Below, one piece after another: positions 10,610 through 20,673 of a DNA stretch of 64,000 nt. The first letter of the stretch is position 1; every line of letters starts with the position of its first letter. A program made the position numbers and the translations under genes. Source of the stretch: Xanthomonas euroxanthea (GTDB lineage: Bacteria > Pseudomonadota > Gammaproteobacteria > Xanthomonadales > Xanthomonadaceae); contig NZ_UIHB01000001.1 of NCBI RefSeq assembly GCF_900476395.1, forward strand, positions 959,385 through 1,023,384, in the 5' to 3' direction. The notes under the pieces were generated by a model. It worked only from the letters and a program-made list of their open reading frames with translations. It did no database searches and was not told where the DNA came from.

Positions 10610-11038
10610 GGCGGAGTCGGCCAGACAGTCGCGTCACTCGCAAGAGTGCCGAGGAAAGTCCGGGCTCCATAGGGCAAGGTGCCAGGTAACGCCTGGGCGG
10701 CGCGAGCCGACGGAAAGTGCAACAGAAAGATACCGCCTACGTCCCTCGTCACCCCTCTGCCGCCACTGAAGCGTGTCGGCGATGCGCAGCATCGCCAAGT
10801 GCGTTTAGAGGCTGCAGAGGGGTGGCGAGGGGCCGGTAAGGGTGAAATGGTGCGGTAAGAGCGCACCGCGAGTCCGGTAACGGACCGGCACGGCAAACCC
10901 CACCTGGAGCAAGACCAAATAGGGATCCATTGGCGTGGCCCGCGCTGGATCCGGGTAGGTTGCTTGAGCGCTGCGGTGACGTAGCGCCTAGACGAATGAC
11001 TGTCCACGACAGAACCCGGCTTACCGGCCGGCTCCGCC
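10610..11038 (+). ncRNA. rnpB: RNase P RNA (bacterial type A)
   Basis: Catalytic RNA that removes tRNA 5' leaders. The universal core is visible: GAGGAAAGTCCGGGCTCC (P4 5' side), GCCAGGTAACGCCTGGGCGG, AGTGCAACAGAAAGATACCGCC, GTGAAATGGTGCGGTAAGAGCG, AAACCCCACCTGGAGCAAG, and the 3' end ATGACTGTCCACGACAGAACCCGGCTTA. Ends were set by the P1 helix: GGCGGAGTCGGCC at 10610 pairs with GGCCGGCTCCGCC ending at 11038. About 429 nt is long for type A because of a stretched P12 stem (10742-10831). A TATAGT at 10597-10602 could be the -10 box. Confidence 0.95.
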
Positions 11039-11040
11039 AC

Positions 11041-11258
11041 CTTCGTTCGGGCGTTCGCCCTTCTCGAAGGTGCCCACGCTTTGTACCGCCGTTGGCGGTA
11101 CAAAACGCGGGCCCCGCTCCGGGCATTCCAAATCCCTGCGGCTGTTCGCTGCCTTCTTCGGGCGTTCGCCCAAAGAAGACACCCACGCTTCGTACCGCCG
11201 GTGGCGGTACGAACCGCGGGCCCCGCTCCGGGCATGCCACACCCCTGCGGCTGTCGCC
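11041..11258. repeat. Two tandem ~107-bp direct repeats with TACCGCC hairpins
   Basis: Unit 1 (about 11041-11148) and unit 2 (about 11152-11258) share GGGCGTTCGCCC, CACCCACGCTT, GGGCCCCGCTCCGGGCAT and CCTGCGGCTG in the same order. Each holds a hairpin: TTGTACCGCC/GGCGGTACAA in unit 1 and TCGTACCGCC/GGCGGTACGA in unit 2, where both sides of the stem have changed together. The first unit begins 3 nt after the RNase P RNA. Confidence 0.85.
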
Positions 11259-11269
11259 GCGCCCCCTTG

Positions 11270-11284
11270 ACTCAAGGGGGCTTG
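11270..11284. repeat. CCCCCTT-AAGGGGG hairpin
   Basis: CCCCCTTGACTCAAGGGGG around 11262-11280 is a perfect short inverted repeat. A sister sequence, CCCCCTTACCAAGGGGG, lies at 35146-35162 after secA, also next to GCGCGC. Probably another dispersed intergenic repeat type. Confidence 0.6.
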
Positions 11285-11410
11285 CACTCGGGTGCACTGC
11301 TGGAGCGTCGGGTCGTCCGCCATCGATGGAACTGCTGTCGATGGAATTGCTTGGTAATGACTGCTGCTTTGTTCTCCCGGCTTACGGAGGGGGGCGGGCG
11401 GGTCCAGACC

Positions 11411-11735
11411 TTTTTTGCCTTCCACCGCTTGCGGGGGAAGGTGCCCGAAGGGCGGATGGGGGCAGCGCGGGAATGCGTGGCGGATCCCACCCTCATCCGG
11501 CGCTGCGCGCCACCTTCTCCCGCGGGCGGGAGAAGGAGAGCGATGCGGTCTGCTTCCTCCCGGCTTGCGGGAAGGGGAAGAGCGGTCCCGGAGATCTTTG
11601 CCTTCCACCGCTTGCGGGGGAAGGTGCCCGAAGGGCGGATGGGGGCGCCGTGGGGACGGGGTACCCATTCCCTCATCCGGCGCTGCGCGCCCCCTTCTCC
11701 CGCAGGCGGGGAGAAGGAGGGCTGGGCGATCTGCA
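11411..11735. repeat. Two tandem 183-bp units of a CTCATCCG/CTTCTCCC dispersed repeat
   Basis: GCCTTCCACCGCTTGCGGGG starts at 11417 and again at 11600, a period of 183 bp. Each unit has GGAAGGTGCCCGAAGGGCGGATGGGGG and, inverted about 60 bp later, CCCTCATCCGGCGCTGCGCG then a hairpin CCTTCTCCCGC/GCGGGAGAAGG. The two halves form a large inverted repeat within each unit. A related copy is at 61053-61192. No coding function is apparent. Confidence 0.8.
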
Positions 11736-11817
11736 TTTGTCCGGCCTACGGGGAGCGATGCGTGGGCCAGACCCTTTGTTTCTCGCCTCATCGTCCCGCC
11801 ACGCAGTACCGGTGTCT

Positions 11818-12573
11818 CTAAATCTCCAGCCGCGTCTCGCCCTGGAAGATGCCGTTCGGGCCGAAGCGCCGTTCGTGGATGAAGCCGTTGCCGTGGTGGT
11901 CCACCGCGACGATGGTGCTGGCGCGGGTGCCGTAGCTGGCGCCGCTGATGAAGGCGGCCGACAGCAGGCGTTCGGTGGGCAGGTCCACGCCGGTGTGGGG
12001 CAGGGCGTGGTCCGGCGCGATGGCGTGGTTGCCCAGGGCGGTCCACAGCGGTTGCAGGTCGTCGCTGCCTGCGGCGCACCAGTCGTGCAAGGCCGCGGTC
12101 AACGCAGCGGTCTTGGGCCAGTGCGCGTCCAGCGGGCCGTTGGACATGCCGTGGATGCCAGGCGCCAGCGTGCGTGCCAGGGGCGGGTGGTTACTGAGGT
12201 GTTCGCAGCGCTCGGCGTCGCACACCACCAGGTTGAACGGCGGGAACTCGTGCGCGGCGGCCGCCAGGTCGCCGGCGTAGACGGCCGCGTCCAGGCTGCC
12301 GGCCAGGTAATCGGCAATCAGGTGACCGCGCGAGCGGCCGGACGCGCTGGCGAGCGGGTCACGCACGTTGGTCACCACCGCGGCGCGGCCGTCACTGCCC
12401 AGGCCCACCCAGCTGCCGCCCGAGCGCAGGTCGCGGCCCGCCAGCACCCCGTCGGCGGGTGCTGGCCAGCGCGCCAGCGCAGCGGTCGGGCGCTCGTGGA
12501 ATTCATCGCGGTTGCCCACCAGCAGCAGGCGCCAGCGCGGGTGGGTTTTCCAGGCAAGAGCGACCAGGCACAT
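11818..12573 (-). CDS. NRDE (TANGO2) family protein
   Basis: Member of the NRDE/TANGO2 family, thought to be Ntn-hydrolase-like; the eukaryotic homologue affects Golgi organisation and haem/lipid handling. The name-giving motif appears as LLVGNRDEFHERPT, followed by AGRDLRSGGSWVGLGSDGR and VTNVRDP. ATG 12573 gives the family start MCLVALAW with Cys2 exposed after Met removal; an ATG 27 nt upstream is in frame but adds residues homologues lack. 251 aa. It is divergent from the dcw cluster and flanked downstream by repeats. Substrate unknown. Confidence 0.9.
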   Translation of the reverse strand: MCLVALAWKTHPRWRLLLVGNRDEFHERPTAALARWPAPADGVLAGRDLRSGGSWVGLGSDGRAAVVTNVRDPLASASGRSRGHLIADYLAGSLDAAVYAGDLAAAAHEFPPFNLVVCDAERCEHLSNHPPLARTLAPGIHGMSNGPLDAHWPKTAALTAALHDWCAAGSDDLQPLWTALGNHAIAPDHALPHTGVDLPTERLLSAAFISGASYGTRASTIVAVDHHGNGFIHERRFGPNGIFQGETRLEI

Positions 12574-12709
12574 GCCGCCGATTGTCGCCTGTTTGCGCAT
12601 TGACCATGTGCAGCTGGCGCAGTGTGAAGTGAGACTGCGGTCGGGTTTACATGGCCTTCACGCCCCTGAATTTTCGTTCAATCTCAAAATCTGAGATGAA
12701 ACAGCAACT

Positions 12710-12718
12710 TGTGGATAA
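12710..12718 (-). promoter_or_regulatory. DnaA-box sequence upstream of mraZ
   Basis: TGTGGATAA is the exact complement of the consensus DnaA box TTATCCACA. It lies 71 bp upstream of the -35 element of the dcw promoter. One perfect 9-mer can occur by chance, so binding is an inference. Confidence 0.45.
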
Positions 12719-12788
12719 CCTTTGAACAAGTCTCTAAAGAGTGCCGCAACTCATTGATGCGACTGGCGATTTGTGGCCCTCAAAGTTG

Positions 12789-12816
12789 TTGACAACCTTT
12801 GACGCGCTGCTAAGGT
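12789..12816 (+). promoter_or_regulatory. Sigma-70-type promoter of the dcw operon
   Basis: A perfect -35 TTGACA at 12789-12794, 16-bp spacer, and -10-like TAAGGT at 12811-12816, about 80 bp before the mraZ start. No other good promoter was seen before lpxC, so much of the 16-kb cluster may depend on it. Confidence 0.6.
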
Positions 12817-12838
12817 GGGCAACGGAGGGAAAACCAGG
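12814..12838 (+). promoter_or_regulatory. Probable MraZ operator (three repeats at 10-bp spacing)
   Basis: TGGGC, AGGGA and AGGTG begin at 12816, 12826 and 12836, one helical turn apart, just after the -10 box. MraZ proteins are known to bind tandem TGGGN repeats spaced by 5 nt in front of their own operon; the third copy here is degenerate. Direct repression of the cluster by MraZ is inferred. Confidence 0.6.
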
Positions 12839-12896
12839 TGTTTTGTGGTTTTTCGTGGTTCAATGATCCCCCAGCGGGTATTCGAGGTTGTATTCG

Positions 12897-13343
12897 GTGT
12901 TTCAGGGCGAGACTGCCATCACGGTGGACGACAAGGGGCGTATGGCGGTGCCAACCGCGTACCGCGACCTGGTCACGCGCGTGAGCGGCAATCGCCTGGT
13001 GCTCACCTACAACCCGTTCGAAGCCGGCTGCCTGTGGCTGTATGCGGAAAAGGAGTGGGAGCGGGTGCGTGACGATGTGATGTCCAAGCCCAACACCCAG
13101 CGCGTGGTCCGCACGCTGCAGCAGAAACTGGTGGGTTCTTCCGCAGTGCTGGAGCTGGACGCCAATGGCCGTCTGAGCATCCCGGCCAGCCACCGCAACG
13201 CGGTCGGCATCGAGAAGAAGGCCGTGCTGTTGGGCATGGGCGACAAATTCGAACTCTGGAGCGAGCAGGCACATCGCGCACTGATCCAGCAGACATTGTC
13301 TGACGGGGATCTGGGCGATGAATTGCTCGATCTCAGGTTGTGA
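12897..13343 (+). CDS. mraZ: Transcriptional regulator MraZ
   Basis: DNA-binding repressor of the division and cell wall cluster, two AbrB-like MraZ domains arranged in a ring. Domain 1 carries [17 protein letters not shown], domain 2 [17 protein letters not shown] (the repeated D-x-x-GR-x-x-(I/V)P motif). GTG 12897 is preferred: it yields [10 protein letters not shown], matching the usual MFRG start, and has GAGG 9 nt upstream; the TTG at 12888 overlaps that ribosome binding site. 148 aa is typical. It ends 4 nt into the longest possible rsmH frame. Confidence 0.94.
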   Translation: MFQGETAITVDDKGRMAVPTAYRDLVTRVSGNRLVLTYNPFEAGCLWLYAEKEWERVRDDVMSKPNTQRVVRTLQQKLVGSSAVLELDANGRLSIPASHRNAVGIEKKAVLLGMGDKFELWSEQAHRALIQQTLSDGDLGDELLDLRL

Positions 13344-13357
13344 GCCGGGGTGCCCGG

Positions 13358-14416
13358 ATGCGCGGTGAAGCGCAGCCCGGTCACCCGGTGTCGCAGCCGC
13401 CGGCGGCCCATGTGCCGGTGCTGTACACGCAGGTTCTGGACGGCCTGCAGGTGATCGAAAACGGAACTTATCTCGATGGCACGTTTGGACGTGGCGGACA
13501 CGCCCGTGGCGTGCTGCAACACCTTGGCCCGGGAGGTCGACTGCTGGTGATGGACAAGGACCCCGACGCGATCGCCGTGGCCGAACAGTCGTTCGGTGGC
13601 GATGCGCGCGTGTCCATCCATCGCGGTAGCTTTGCCGGCCTCGGCCAGGTGGTCGCTGCGGCAACCGTCGACGGCATCCTGCTGGATCTGGGCGTGTCCT
13701 CGCCGCAGCTGGATGTGGCCGGGCGCGGTTTCAGTTTCGGCAAGGACGGCCCGCTGGACATGCGCATGGACCCGGATGCCGGCCAGAGCGCGGCCGAGTG
13801 GCTGGCGCAGGCCAGCGAGCGCGACATCGCCGACGTGCTGTGGACCTATGGCGAAGAGCGCCAGAGCCGCCGCATCGCGCGCGCCATCGTGGCGCGCCGC
13901 GCCGAACAGCCGCTGCTGCGCACTGCGCAACTGGCCGAGCTGATCGCCTCGGTGATGCCGCGCGGCGACAGCAAGACCCATCCGGCCACGCGCAGCTTTC
14001 AGGCGATCCGCATCTATATCAACCGCGAGCTGGACGACCTGGAAGCCGGCCTGGATGCCGCCCTGGGTGCGCTCAAGCCCGGCGGCCGCCTGGCGGTGAT
14101 CAGCTTCCACTCGCTGGAAGACCGCATCGTCAAGCAGTTCATGGCCCGCTACGCCAAGGCGCCGCCGAGCAACCGCCGCCTGCCCGAAGCCCAGCCTTTC
14201 GTGCCGACGCTGCAGCTGATCAGCGGCGCCATCAAGGCCGACGACGCCGAACTGAGCGTCAACCCGCGCGCCCGCAGCGCGGTGTTGCGGGTGGCCGAAA
14301 AGCTGGGAATGGGAAATGGGGAATCGGGAATGGGCAAAGGCAACAGCGGCGCTGCTTCCCGATTCCCGAATCCCGATTCCCGATTCCCGGCGTCTCCGAA
14401 CGGAGACGCCGCATGA
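13358..14416 (+). CDS. rsmH: 16S rRNA (cytosine1402-N4)-methyltransferase
   Basis: Methylates N4 of C1402 in 16S rRNA, partner modification of RsmI. Class-I SAM fold: [16 protein letters not shown] (SAM loop), [21 protein letters not shown], and [30 protein letters not shown] 13358 has a purine-rich GGGG 7 nt upstream; alternatives are GTG 13340, overlapping the mraZ stop, and GTG 13388 ([12 protein letters not shown]). The core ends at VLRVAEKLG; the remaining ~36 residues ([12 protein letters not shown]... [12 protein letters not shown]) are encoded by both arms of a heptad repeat. The stop overlaps the ftsL ATG. Confidence 0.94.
   Translation: MRGEAQPGHPVSQPPAAHVPVLYTQVLDGLQVIENGTYLDGTFGRGGHARGVLQHLGPGGRLLVMDKDPDAIAVAEQSFGGDARVSIHRGSFAGLGQVVAAATVDGILLDLGVSSPQLDVAGRGFSFGKDGPLDMRMDPDAGQSAAEWLAQASERDIADVLWTYGEERQSRRIARAIVARRAEQPLLRTAQLAELIASVMPRGDSKTHPATRSFQAIRIYINRELDDLEAGLDAALGALKPGGRLAVISFHSLEDRIVKQFMARYAKAPPSNRRLPEAQPFVPTLQLISGAIKADDAELSVNPRARSAVLRVAEKLGMGNGESGMGKGNSGAASRFPNPDSRFPASPNGDAA
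14305..14389. repeat. GGGAATS heptad hairpin element, copy 2 (inside rsmH 3' end)
   Basis: G arm 14305-14334, short loop 14335-14355 starting CAAAGGC and ending GCTGCTT, C arm 14356-14389. Entirely translated as the C-terminal tail of RsmH. Shortest loop of the seven copies. Confidence 0.88.
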
Positions 14417-14676
14417 GCCGCCTGCTGCTCATCGTGCTGCTGGCCTGCAGCATCGCCTCGGCGATCGGTGTGGTGTACATGCGCCACATGCATCGCAAGC
14501 TGTTCGTGCAGTTGTCCAAGCTCGAACACACGCGCGATGAATTGAATATCGAATTCGGCCGGCTGCAGCTGGAGCAGGCCACCTGGGCGGAAAGCAACCG
14601 CGTGGATCAGGTCGCGCGTGCGCGCATCGGGATGAAGTTCCCGGAGACCAACGACATCGTGGTGGTGCGCCCATGA
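14413..14676 (+). CDS. ftsL: Cell division protein FtsL
   Basis: Small bitopic divisome protein that forms a complex with FtsB and FtsQ and helps activate FtsWI. Residues 4-22 ([19 protein letters not shown]) form the single membrane helix; residues 30-70 are a heptad-patterned coiled coil in the periplasm ([20 protein letters not shown]). 87 aa fits the family, and position between rsmH and ftsI is invariant in related clusters. ATG overlaps the rsmH stop (ATGA). Confidence 0.92.
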   Translation: MSRLLLIVLLACSIASAIGVVYMRHMHRKLFVQLSKLEHTRDELNIEFGRLQLEQATWAESNRVDQVARARIGMKFPETNDIVVVRP

Positions 14677-14755
14677 CGGTGCGGCAGGACAACCGTTTTG
14701 CACGGCGAAGCCGCCCGCAGGGTGGCGCACTGGGTGGCGCACACGGAGGTGCGCC

Positions 14756-16624
14756 ATGAAGGCCGGCCGCAACCGCGCACGCAGCAACTTCAACCTGCGT
14801 GGCCGCCTGACGCTGGTCGGCATCGCGCTGGGCCTGTGCTCGGTGACGCTGATCGGCCGCGCGGCGTTCGTGCAGCTGGTCAACCGTGACTTCTACCAGC
14901 GCCAGGGCGAAGCGCGCTACCTGCGCGAGCTGCCGATCGCCACCTCGCGCGGCATGATCACCGACCGCAACGGCGAGCCGCTGGCGGTGTCCACGCCGGT
15001 GGAATCGATCTGGGTCAATCCGCAGGAGCTGTTGCGCAATCCGGACCGCATTCCCGAGCTGGCCAAGGCGCTCGGCCAGCCGCTGGACGAATTGAACGCC
15101 AAGCTGGCGCAGAAGGCCGGCAAGGAATTCATGTACCTGCAGCGCCGGATCAACCCGGACAAGGCGCATGCGATTGTCGATCTGAAGATTCCCGGCGTGT
15201 TCTCGCAGCGCGAGTTCCGGCGCTTCTATCCGCAAGGCGAGGCGATGGCCCACGTGCTGGGCTTCACCAATATCGACGACCGCGGCCAGGAAGGCCTGGA
15301 GCTGGCCTTCGACGAATGGCTGCGCGGCAAGCCGGGCTCCAAGAAGGTGGTGCGCGATGCGCGCGGCGCGATCGTGGAGAGCGTGGATCTGGTGCGTCCG
15401 GCGCAGCCGGGCAAGGACCTGACGCTGAGCATCGATCGCCGCATCCAGTTCCTGGCCTACAAGGAGCTGCGTAACGCGCTGGTCGAAAACAACGCTGCCG
15501 GCGGTTCGATGGTGGTGATGGATGTGGCCACCGGCGAAGTGCTGGCGATGGTCAACCTGCCGACCTACAACCCCAACGCGGTCACCGGCATCAACCCCTC
15601 GGCGCGCCGCAACCGTGCGGTCACCGATCTGGTCGAGCCGGGCTCGACGATGAAGCCGCTGACCGTGGCCACCGCGCTGACCGCCGGCGTGGTGACCAAG
15701 GACACCGTCATCGACACCAACCCCGGCTACATGTCGGTGGGGCGCTTCACCATCCGCGATGTGCCGCGCAACAACGGCGTGCTCAACGTCACCGGCGTGA
15801 TCACGCGCAGCTCCAACATCGGCGCGGCCAAGATCGCGGCCAAGGTGCCGGACCAGACCTTCTATCAGTCGATCCGCAACTTCGGTTACGGCGCTGCGCC
15901 GCATAGCGGGTTTCCCGGCGAATCGGCCGGTGTGGTGCTGCAGCCGGCGCGCTGGAGCGGCCCGTCCAAGACCACGATGTCCTACGGCTACGGCCTGTCG
16001 GTGACGCCGCTGCAGATCGCGCAGGCGTACGCCACGCTGGGCAATGGCGGCAAGCTGACCCCGCCGACCTTCGTGCGCGGCCAGCACAACGAAACCCGCC
16101 AGGTGGTCACCCCCGAAGTGGCGCGCCAGGTCATCGACATGATGGAAACCGTGGTCACCCAGGGTGGCGCCAAGGGCGCGGCGATCCTGGGCTACCACGT
16201 GGCCGGCAAGACCGGTACCGCGCGCAAGAACGGCGCCAACGGATACGAGCGCGGGCATTACAACGCGCTGTTCGCCGGCCTGGTGCCGGCCACGCGTCCG
16301 CGCTTTGCCACCGTCATCGTGATCAACGATCCGCAGGGCAAGGTGTATTACGGCGGCCTGGTGTCGGCACCGGTGTTCCATCGGGTGATGGAAGGCGCGC
16401 TGCGGCTGATGGACGTGCCGCCGGACGACATCCAGTCGTGGCTGGCCGCGCAGGCTGCCGGCAAGACCGGGCAGCCGGTGGTCAAGCCGCAGCCGGCCGA
16501 CCTGGACCCGGCATTGGTGCCGGATCCGGTGGACGAAGTGTCCGCCGGCATCCCGACCGCGATCGCACCGCCGGCCGCGCCCACCACCGCCCAGCCCGCG
16601 CCGTTGCAGGAGAGCCGCCAGTGA
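14756..16624 (+). CDS. ftsI: Peptidoglycan D,D-transpeptidase FtsI (PBP3)
   Basis: Divisome transpeptidase that cross-links septal peptidoglycan. N-terminal membrane helix (residues ~17-40), PBP dimerisation domain with [17 protein letters not shown], then the transpeptidase domain with SxxK at GSTMK (nucleophile Ser297), SxN at SSN (RSSNIGAA), and KTGTA. The Pro-rich C terminus ([13 protein letters not shown]) is low complexity. 622 aa, slightly longer than E. coli FtsI. A 79-nt spacer separates it from ftsL; the stop overlaps the GTG of murE. Confidence 0.97.
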   Translation: MKAGRNRARSNFNLRGRLTLVGIALGLCSVTLIGRAAFVQLVNRDFYQRQGEARYLRELPIATSRGMITDRNGEPLAVSTPVESIWVNPQELLRNPDRIPELAKALGQPLDELNAKLAQKAGKEFMYLQRRINPDKAHAIVDLKIPGVFSQREFRRFYPQGEAMAHVLGFTNIDDRGQEGLELAFDEWLRGKPGSKKVVRDARGAIVESVDLVRPAQPGKDLTLSIDRRIQFLAYKELRNALVENNAAGGSMVVMDVATGEVLAMVNLPTYNPNAVTGINPSARRNRAVTDLVEPGSTMKPLTVATALTAGVVTKDTVIDTNPGYMSVGRFTIRDVPRNNGVLNVTGVITRSSNIGAAKIAAKVPDQTFYQSIRNFGYGAAPHSGFPGESAGVVLQPARWSGPSKTTMSYGYGLSVTPLQIAQAYATLGNGGKLTPPTFVRGQHNETRQVVTPEVARQVIDMMETVVTQGGAKGAAILGYHVAGKTGTARKNGANGYERGHYNALFAGLVPATRPRFATVIVINDPQGKVYYGGLVSAPVFHRVMEGALRLMDVPPDDIQSWLAAQAAGKTGQPVVKPQPADLDPALVPDPVDEVSAGIPTAIAPPAAPTTAQPAPLQESRQ

Positions 16625-18108
16625 GCCGCGCCATGCCGCTGTCGCAGCTGTTGCCGGACGTGCGGCTTGCGCACGACGTGCAGGTGTCGGGCCTGGTGAT
16701 GGACAGCCGTGTGGTGCGTGCAGGCGATGCCTTCGTGGCGATCGCCGGTTTCGGCGCGCACGGCCTGGGCTTTGTCGACCAGGCGCGCGCCAATGGCGCG
16801 GTGGCGGTGTTGTTCGAGCCGCCGGCGCCGGCCGATCTGCCGGTACCGGTCGATGCGATCGCCGTGCCCGGTCTGCGTGCGCGCCTGGGCGCGATGGCCG
16901 ATCAGTTCCACGGCCAGCCTTCGCAGGCGATGCGCATGGTCGGCGTCACCGGCACCAACGGCAAGACCTCGACGGTGCAATTGCTGGCACAGGCCCTGAC
17001 ACTGCTCGGCACGCCCGCCGGCACGCTCGGTACCCTGGGCGTGGGCCTGTACGGCAGCGCCGTGCCGACCGGGTTCACCACACCGCTGGTGCTGCAGACG
17101 CATGCCTTGCTGGCGCAACTGCGCGACGAGGGCGCGCAGGCCGTGGCGATGGAAGTCAGCTCGCATGCGCTGGACCAGGGCCGCGTGGATGCGGTGCATT
17201 TCGACGTGGCGGTGTTCACCAATCTCACCCGCGACCATCTCGATTACCACGGCGACATGGCGCAGTACGGCGCGGCCAAGGCCAGGCTGTTCGCGCGCGC
17301 CGGATTGAAGGCCGCCGTGGTCAACCTGGACGATGACTTCGGCCGCACGCTGCTGGCCTCGCTCGACCCCGCGCTGCGCGCGATCGGCGTGAGTTCGCGC
17401 GCGCAGGCCCAGGCAAGCGTGCGTGCACAGGCGCTGCAGCTGGATCACAACGGGATCAATTTCGCGCTGCATATCGACGGTCACGTGCATCCGGTGCACT
17501 CGCCGCTGCTGGGCCGTTTCAACGTGGACAACCTGCTGGCCGTGGCCGGCGCGTTGTCTGCGCTGGACATCGCGCCGGCACGGATCGCCGAGGTGCTCGG
17601 TCGGCTGCAGCCGATCCACGGGCGCATGAACCGCCTCGGTGGCGCGCATGGCGCACCGCTGGTGGTCGTCGACTACGCACACACGCCCGATGCGCTGCAA
17701 CAGGCACTGGCCAGCCTGCGCGCGCATGCGCAGGACCGGTTGATCTGCGTGTTCGGTTGCGGTGGCGAGCGCGATACCGGCAAGCGCCCGCAGATGGCGG
17801 CCATTGCCGAGGTCAACGCCGACGTGGCGATCGTCACCGACGACAACCCGCGGGGCGAAGATGGCGATGTGATCGTGGCCGACATCCTGCGCGGCTTCGC
17901 GCGTCCGGATGCGGCGATCGTGCAGCGCGACCGCGCCGCGGCGATCCATCAGGCCATCAGCATGGCCGGTGCCTCCGACATCGTGCTGATCGCCGGCAAG
18001 GGCCACGAGCCATATCAGGAAGTGGCCGGTGTGCGGCATGCCTTCGACGACGCCATCGTGGCGGCGCAGGCCTTGTTGCCGCGGACCGGGCTGGGAGTGC
18101 GCGCATGA
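16621..18108 (+). CDS. murE: UDP-MurNAc-L-Ala-D-Glu:meso-diaminopimelate ligase
   Basis: Cytoplasmic Mur ligase adding meso-DAP to UDP-MurNAc-dipeptide. ATP loop [11 protein letters not shown], substrate-binding [11 protein letters not shown] with the carbamylated-Lys region AAKARLF, and the meso-DAP specificity motif DDNPR ([11 protein letters not shown]) predict a Gram-negative-type DAP peptidoglycan. 495 aa. GTG 16621 overlaps the ftsI stop by 4 nt, giving [14 protein letters not shown]; the internal ATG at residue 5 is possible but breaks coupling. Confidence 0.97.
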   Translation: MSRAMPLSQLLPDVRLAHDVQVSGLVMDSRVVRAGDAFVAIAGFGAHGLGFVDQARANGAVAVLFEPPAPADLPVPVDAIAVPGLRARLGAMADQFHGQPSQAMRMVGVTGTNGKTSTVQLLAQALTLLGTPAGTLGTLGVGLYGSAVPTGFTTPLVLQTHALLAQLRDEGAQAVAMEVSSHALDQGRVDAVHFDVAVFTNLTRDHLDYHGDMAQYGAAKARLFARAGLKAAVVNLDDDFGRTLLASLDPALRAIGVSSRAQAQASVRAQALQLDHNGINFALHIDGHVHPVHSPLLGRFNVDNLLAVAGALSALDIAPARIAEVLGRLQPIHGRMNRLGGAHGAPLVVVDYAHTPDALQQALASLRAHAQDRLICVFGCGGERDTGKRPQMAAIAEVNADVAIVTDDNPRGEDGDVIVADILRGFARPDAAIVQRDRAAAIHQAISMAGASDIVLIAGKGHEPYQEVAGVRHAFDDAIVAAQALLPRTGLGVRA

Positions 18109-19587
18109 AGCTCACTCCATTGTCGTTGATCGCCCACTGGGCCGGTGGCGAGCTGCATGGCGAGGACGCCATGATCGACACCGTCGGCAACGACACCCGC
18201 ACGCTGGCCAACGGCAGCCTGTATGTGGCACTGCGCGGCGAGCGTTTCGACGGCCACGACTTTGCCGCAGACGCGGTGGCACATGGCGCCAGCGGCCTGC
18301 TGGTCGATCGGCTGCTGCCGGCGCTGAGCGTGCCGCAGGTGCTGGTGGGCAATACCGAACTGGCGTTGGCGCGTATCGCCGCCGGCATGCAGCGCGACCG
18401 CGCCACGCGGGTGATCGCCTTGACCGGCTCCAACGGCAAGACCAGCGTCAAGGCCCTGCTGCTGGCCATCCTGAGCGAGGCCGGGCGTGTCGACGGCATC
18501 ACCGTGTACGCCACGCCGGGCAACCGCAACAACGAAATCGGCCTGCCGCTGGCGGTGATCGCCGCCCCAGACGATGCGGATCTGGCGATCTATGAAATGG
18601 GCGCCGGCAAGCCGGGTGATATCGCCTATCTCACCGAGATCGCGCAGCCGCACGTGGCCCTGGTCAACAACATCGCACCCGCGCATCTGGAACGCCTGGG
18701 CAGCCTGCTCGGCGTCGCCCGCACAAAGGGCGCCATCTACGCCGCATTGCCGGCCGATGGCGTGGCGGTGATCAATGCCGACGATGCCTTCGGTGCCTGG
18801 TTCGAGCAGCAACTGCAGGCGCAGCCGGTGCAGGGCCGCCGCGTGTTGCGCTACGGCCTGCAGGCCAGTGCCGAGATCACCGCGCATGGCCTGCGGCTGC
18901 AGGCGGGCGGGGCGCAGTTCACGCTGGTGACCCCGCAAGGCCAGGCGCAGATCGCGCTGCCGTTGCCGGGCCGCCACAACGTGCTCAACGCGCTGGCTGC
19001 GGCCGGCCTGGCGTTGGGTGCGGGCATCGCCCTGCCGGTCATCGCCGCCGGTCTGGCGCAGGCGCGCCCGGTGGCCGGTCGTCAGATCACCCACACCCTG
19101 CCCGGCGGCGCTGTGCTGATCGACGACAGCTACAACGCCAATCCCGGTTCGCTGGACGCGGCCATCGACACGCTGGCCGCGGCATCTGGCCAGGGCTGGC
19201 TGGTGCTCGGCGACATGCGTGAACTCGGCCCGGAAGGCGTGGCCTTGCATGCGGCCGCCGGCCGTCGCGCGCGCGCGGCCAAGCTGCAGCGCCTATACGC
19301 GCTGGGCGAGCTCAGTGCCGCCGCCGCGCAGGCGTTCGGCGAGGGCGGCCGCGTGTTCGCCACCCATGCCGCATTGATCGCGGCCTTGCAGGCGGATCTG
19401 GCGCAGCTCGCCGTTTCGCCGACTCAAACGCAGGAATCTTCTTCGATGTACGAACACACCGGTGCGGCGGCGCAAACTGCCGCCACCACGGCGCACACCC
19501 CGCCCACGCTGCTGGTGAAAGGCTCCCGTGGCAGCGCCATGGACCGCATCGTCACCGCGCTGCTGGCCCCGGCGGAGGACGCATCCC

Positions 19588-19598
<11 letters not shown>
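18105..19598 (+). CDS. murF: UDP-MurNAc-tripeptide:D-Ala-D-Ala ligase
   Basis: Last cytoplasmic Mur ligase, attaching D-Ala-D-Ala to the tripeptide. Motifs: [12 protein letters not shown] (P-loop), [42 protein letters not shown], and [11 protein letters not shown]. 497 aa is longer than the E. coli protein owing to an Ala/Thr-rich insertion ([14 protein letters not shown]) just before the conserved C-terminal [14 protein letters not shown] overlaps murE (ATGA); the C terminus overlaps mraY by 11 nt. Confidence 0.97.

Positions 19599-20672
<1,074 letters not shown>

Positions 20673-20673
<1 letters not shown>

Larger units (their letters stand above)
12574..12896. other. Regulatory spacer between NRDE gene and mraZ
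   Basis: No gene. AT-richer than its surroundings. Contains a perfect DnaA-box sequence, the dcw promoter and the probable MraZ operator (listed separately), plus a near-duplicate pair TTGTGGATAACCTTTGA (12709-12725) and TTGTTGACAACCTTTGA (12786-12802). Confidence 0.7.

Noticed and set aside
11041-11817. Several overlapping ORFs of 150-550 aa in the repeat region after rnpB
   Set aside because: They are translations of direct and inverted repeats, recur in several frames, and have no family features or ribosome binding sites.
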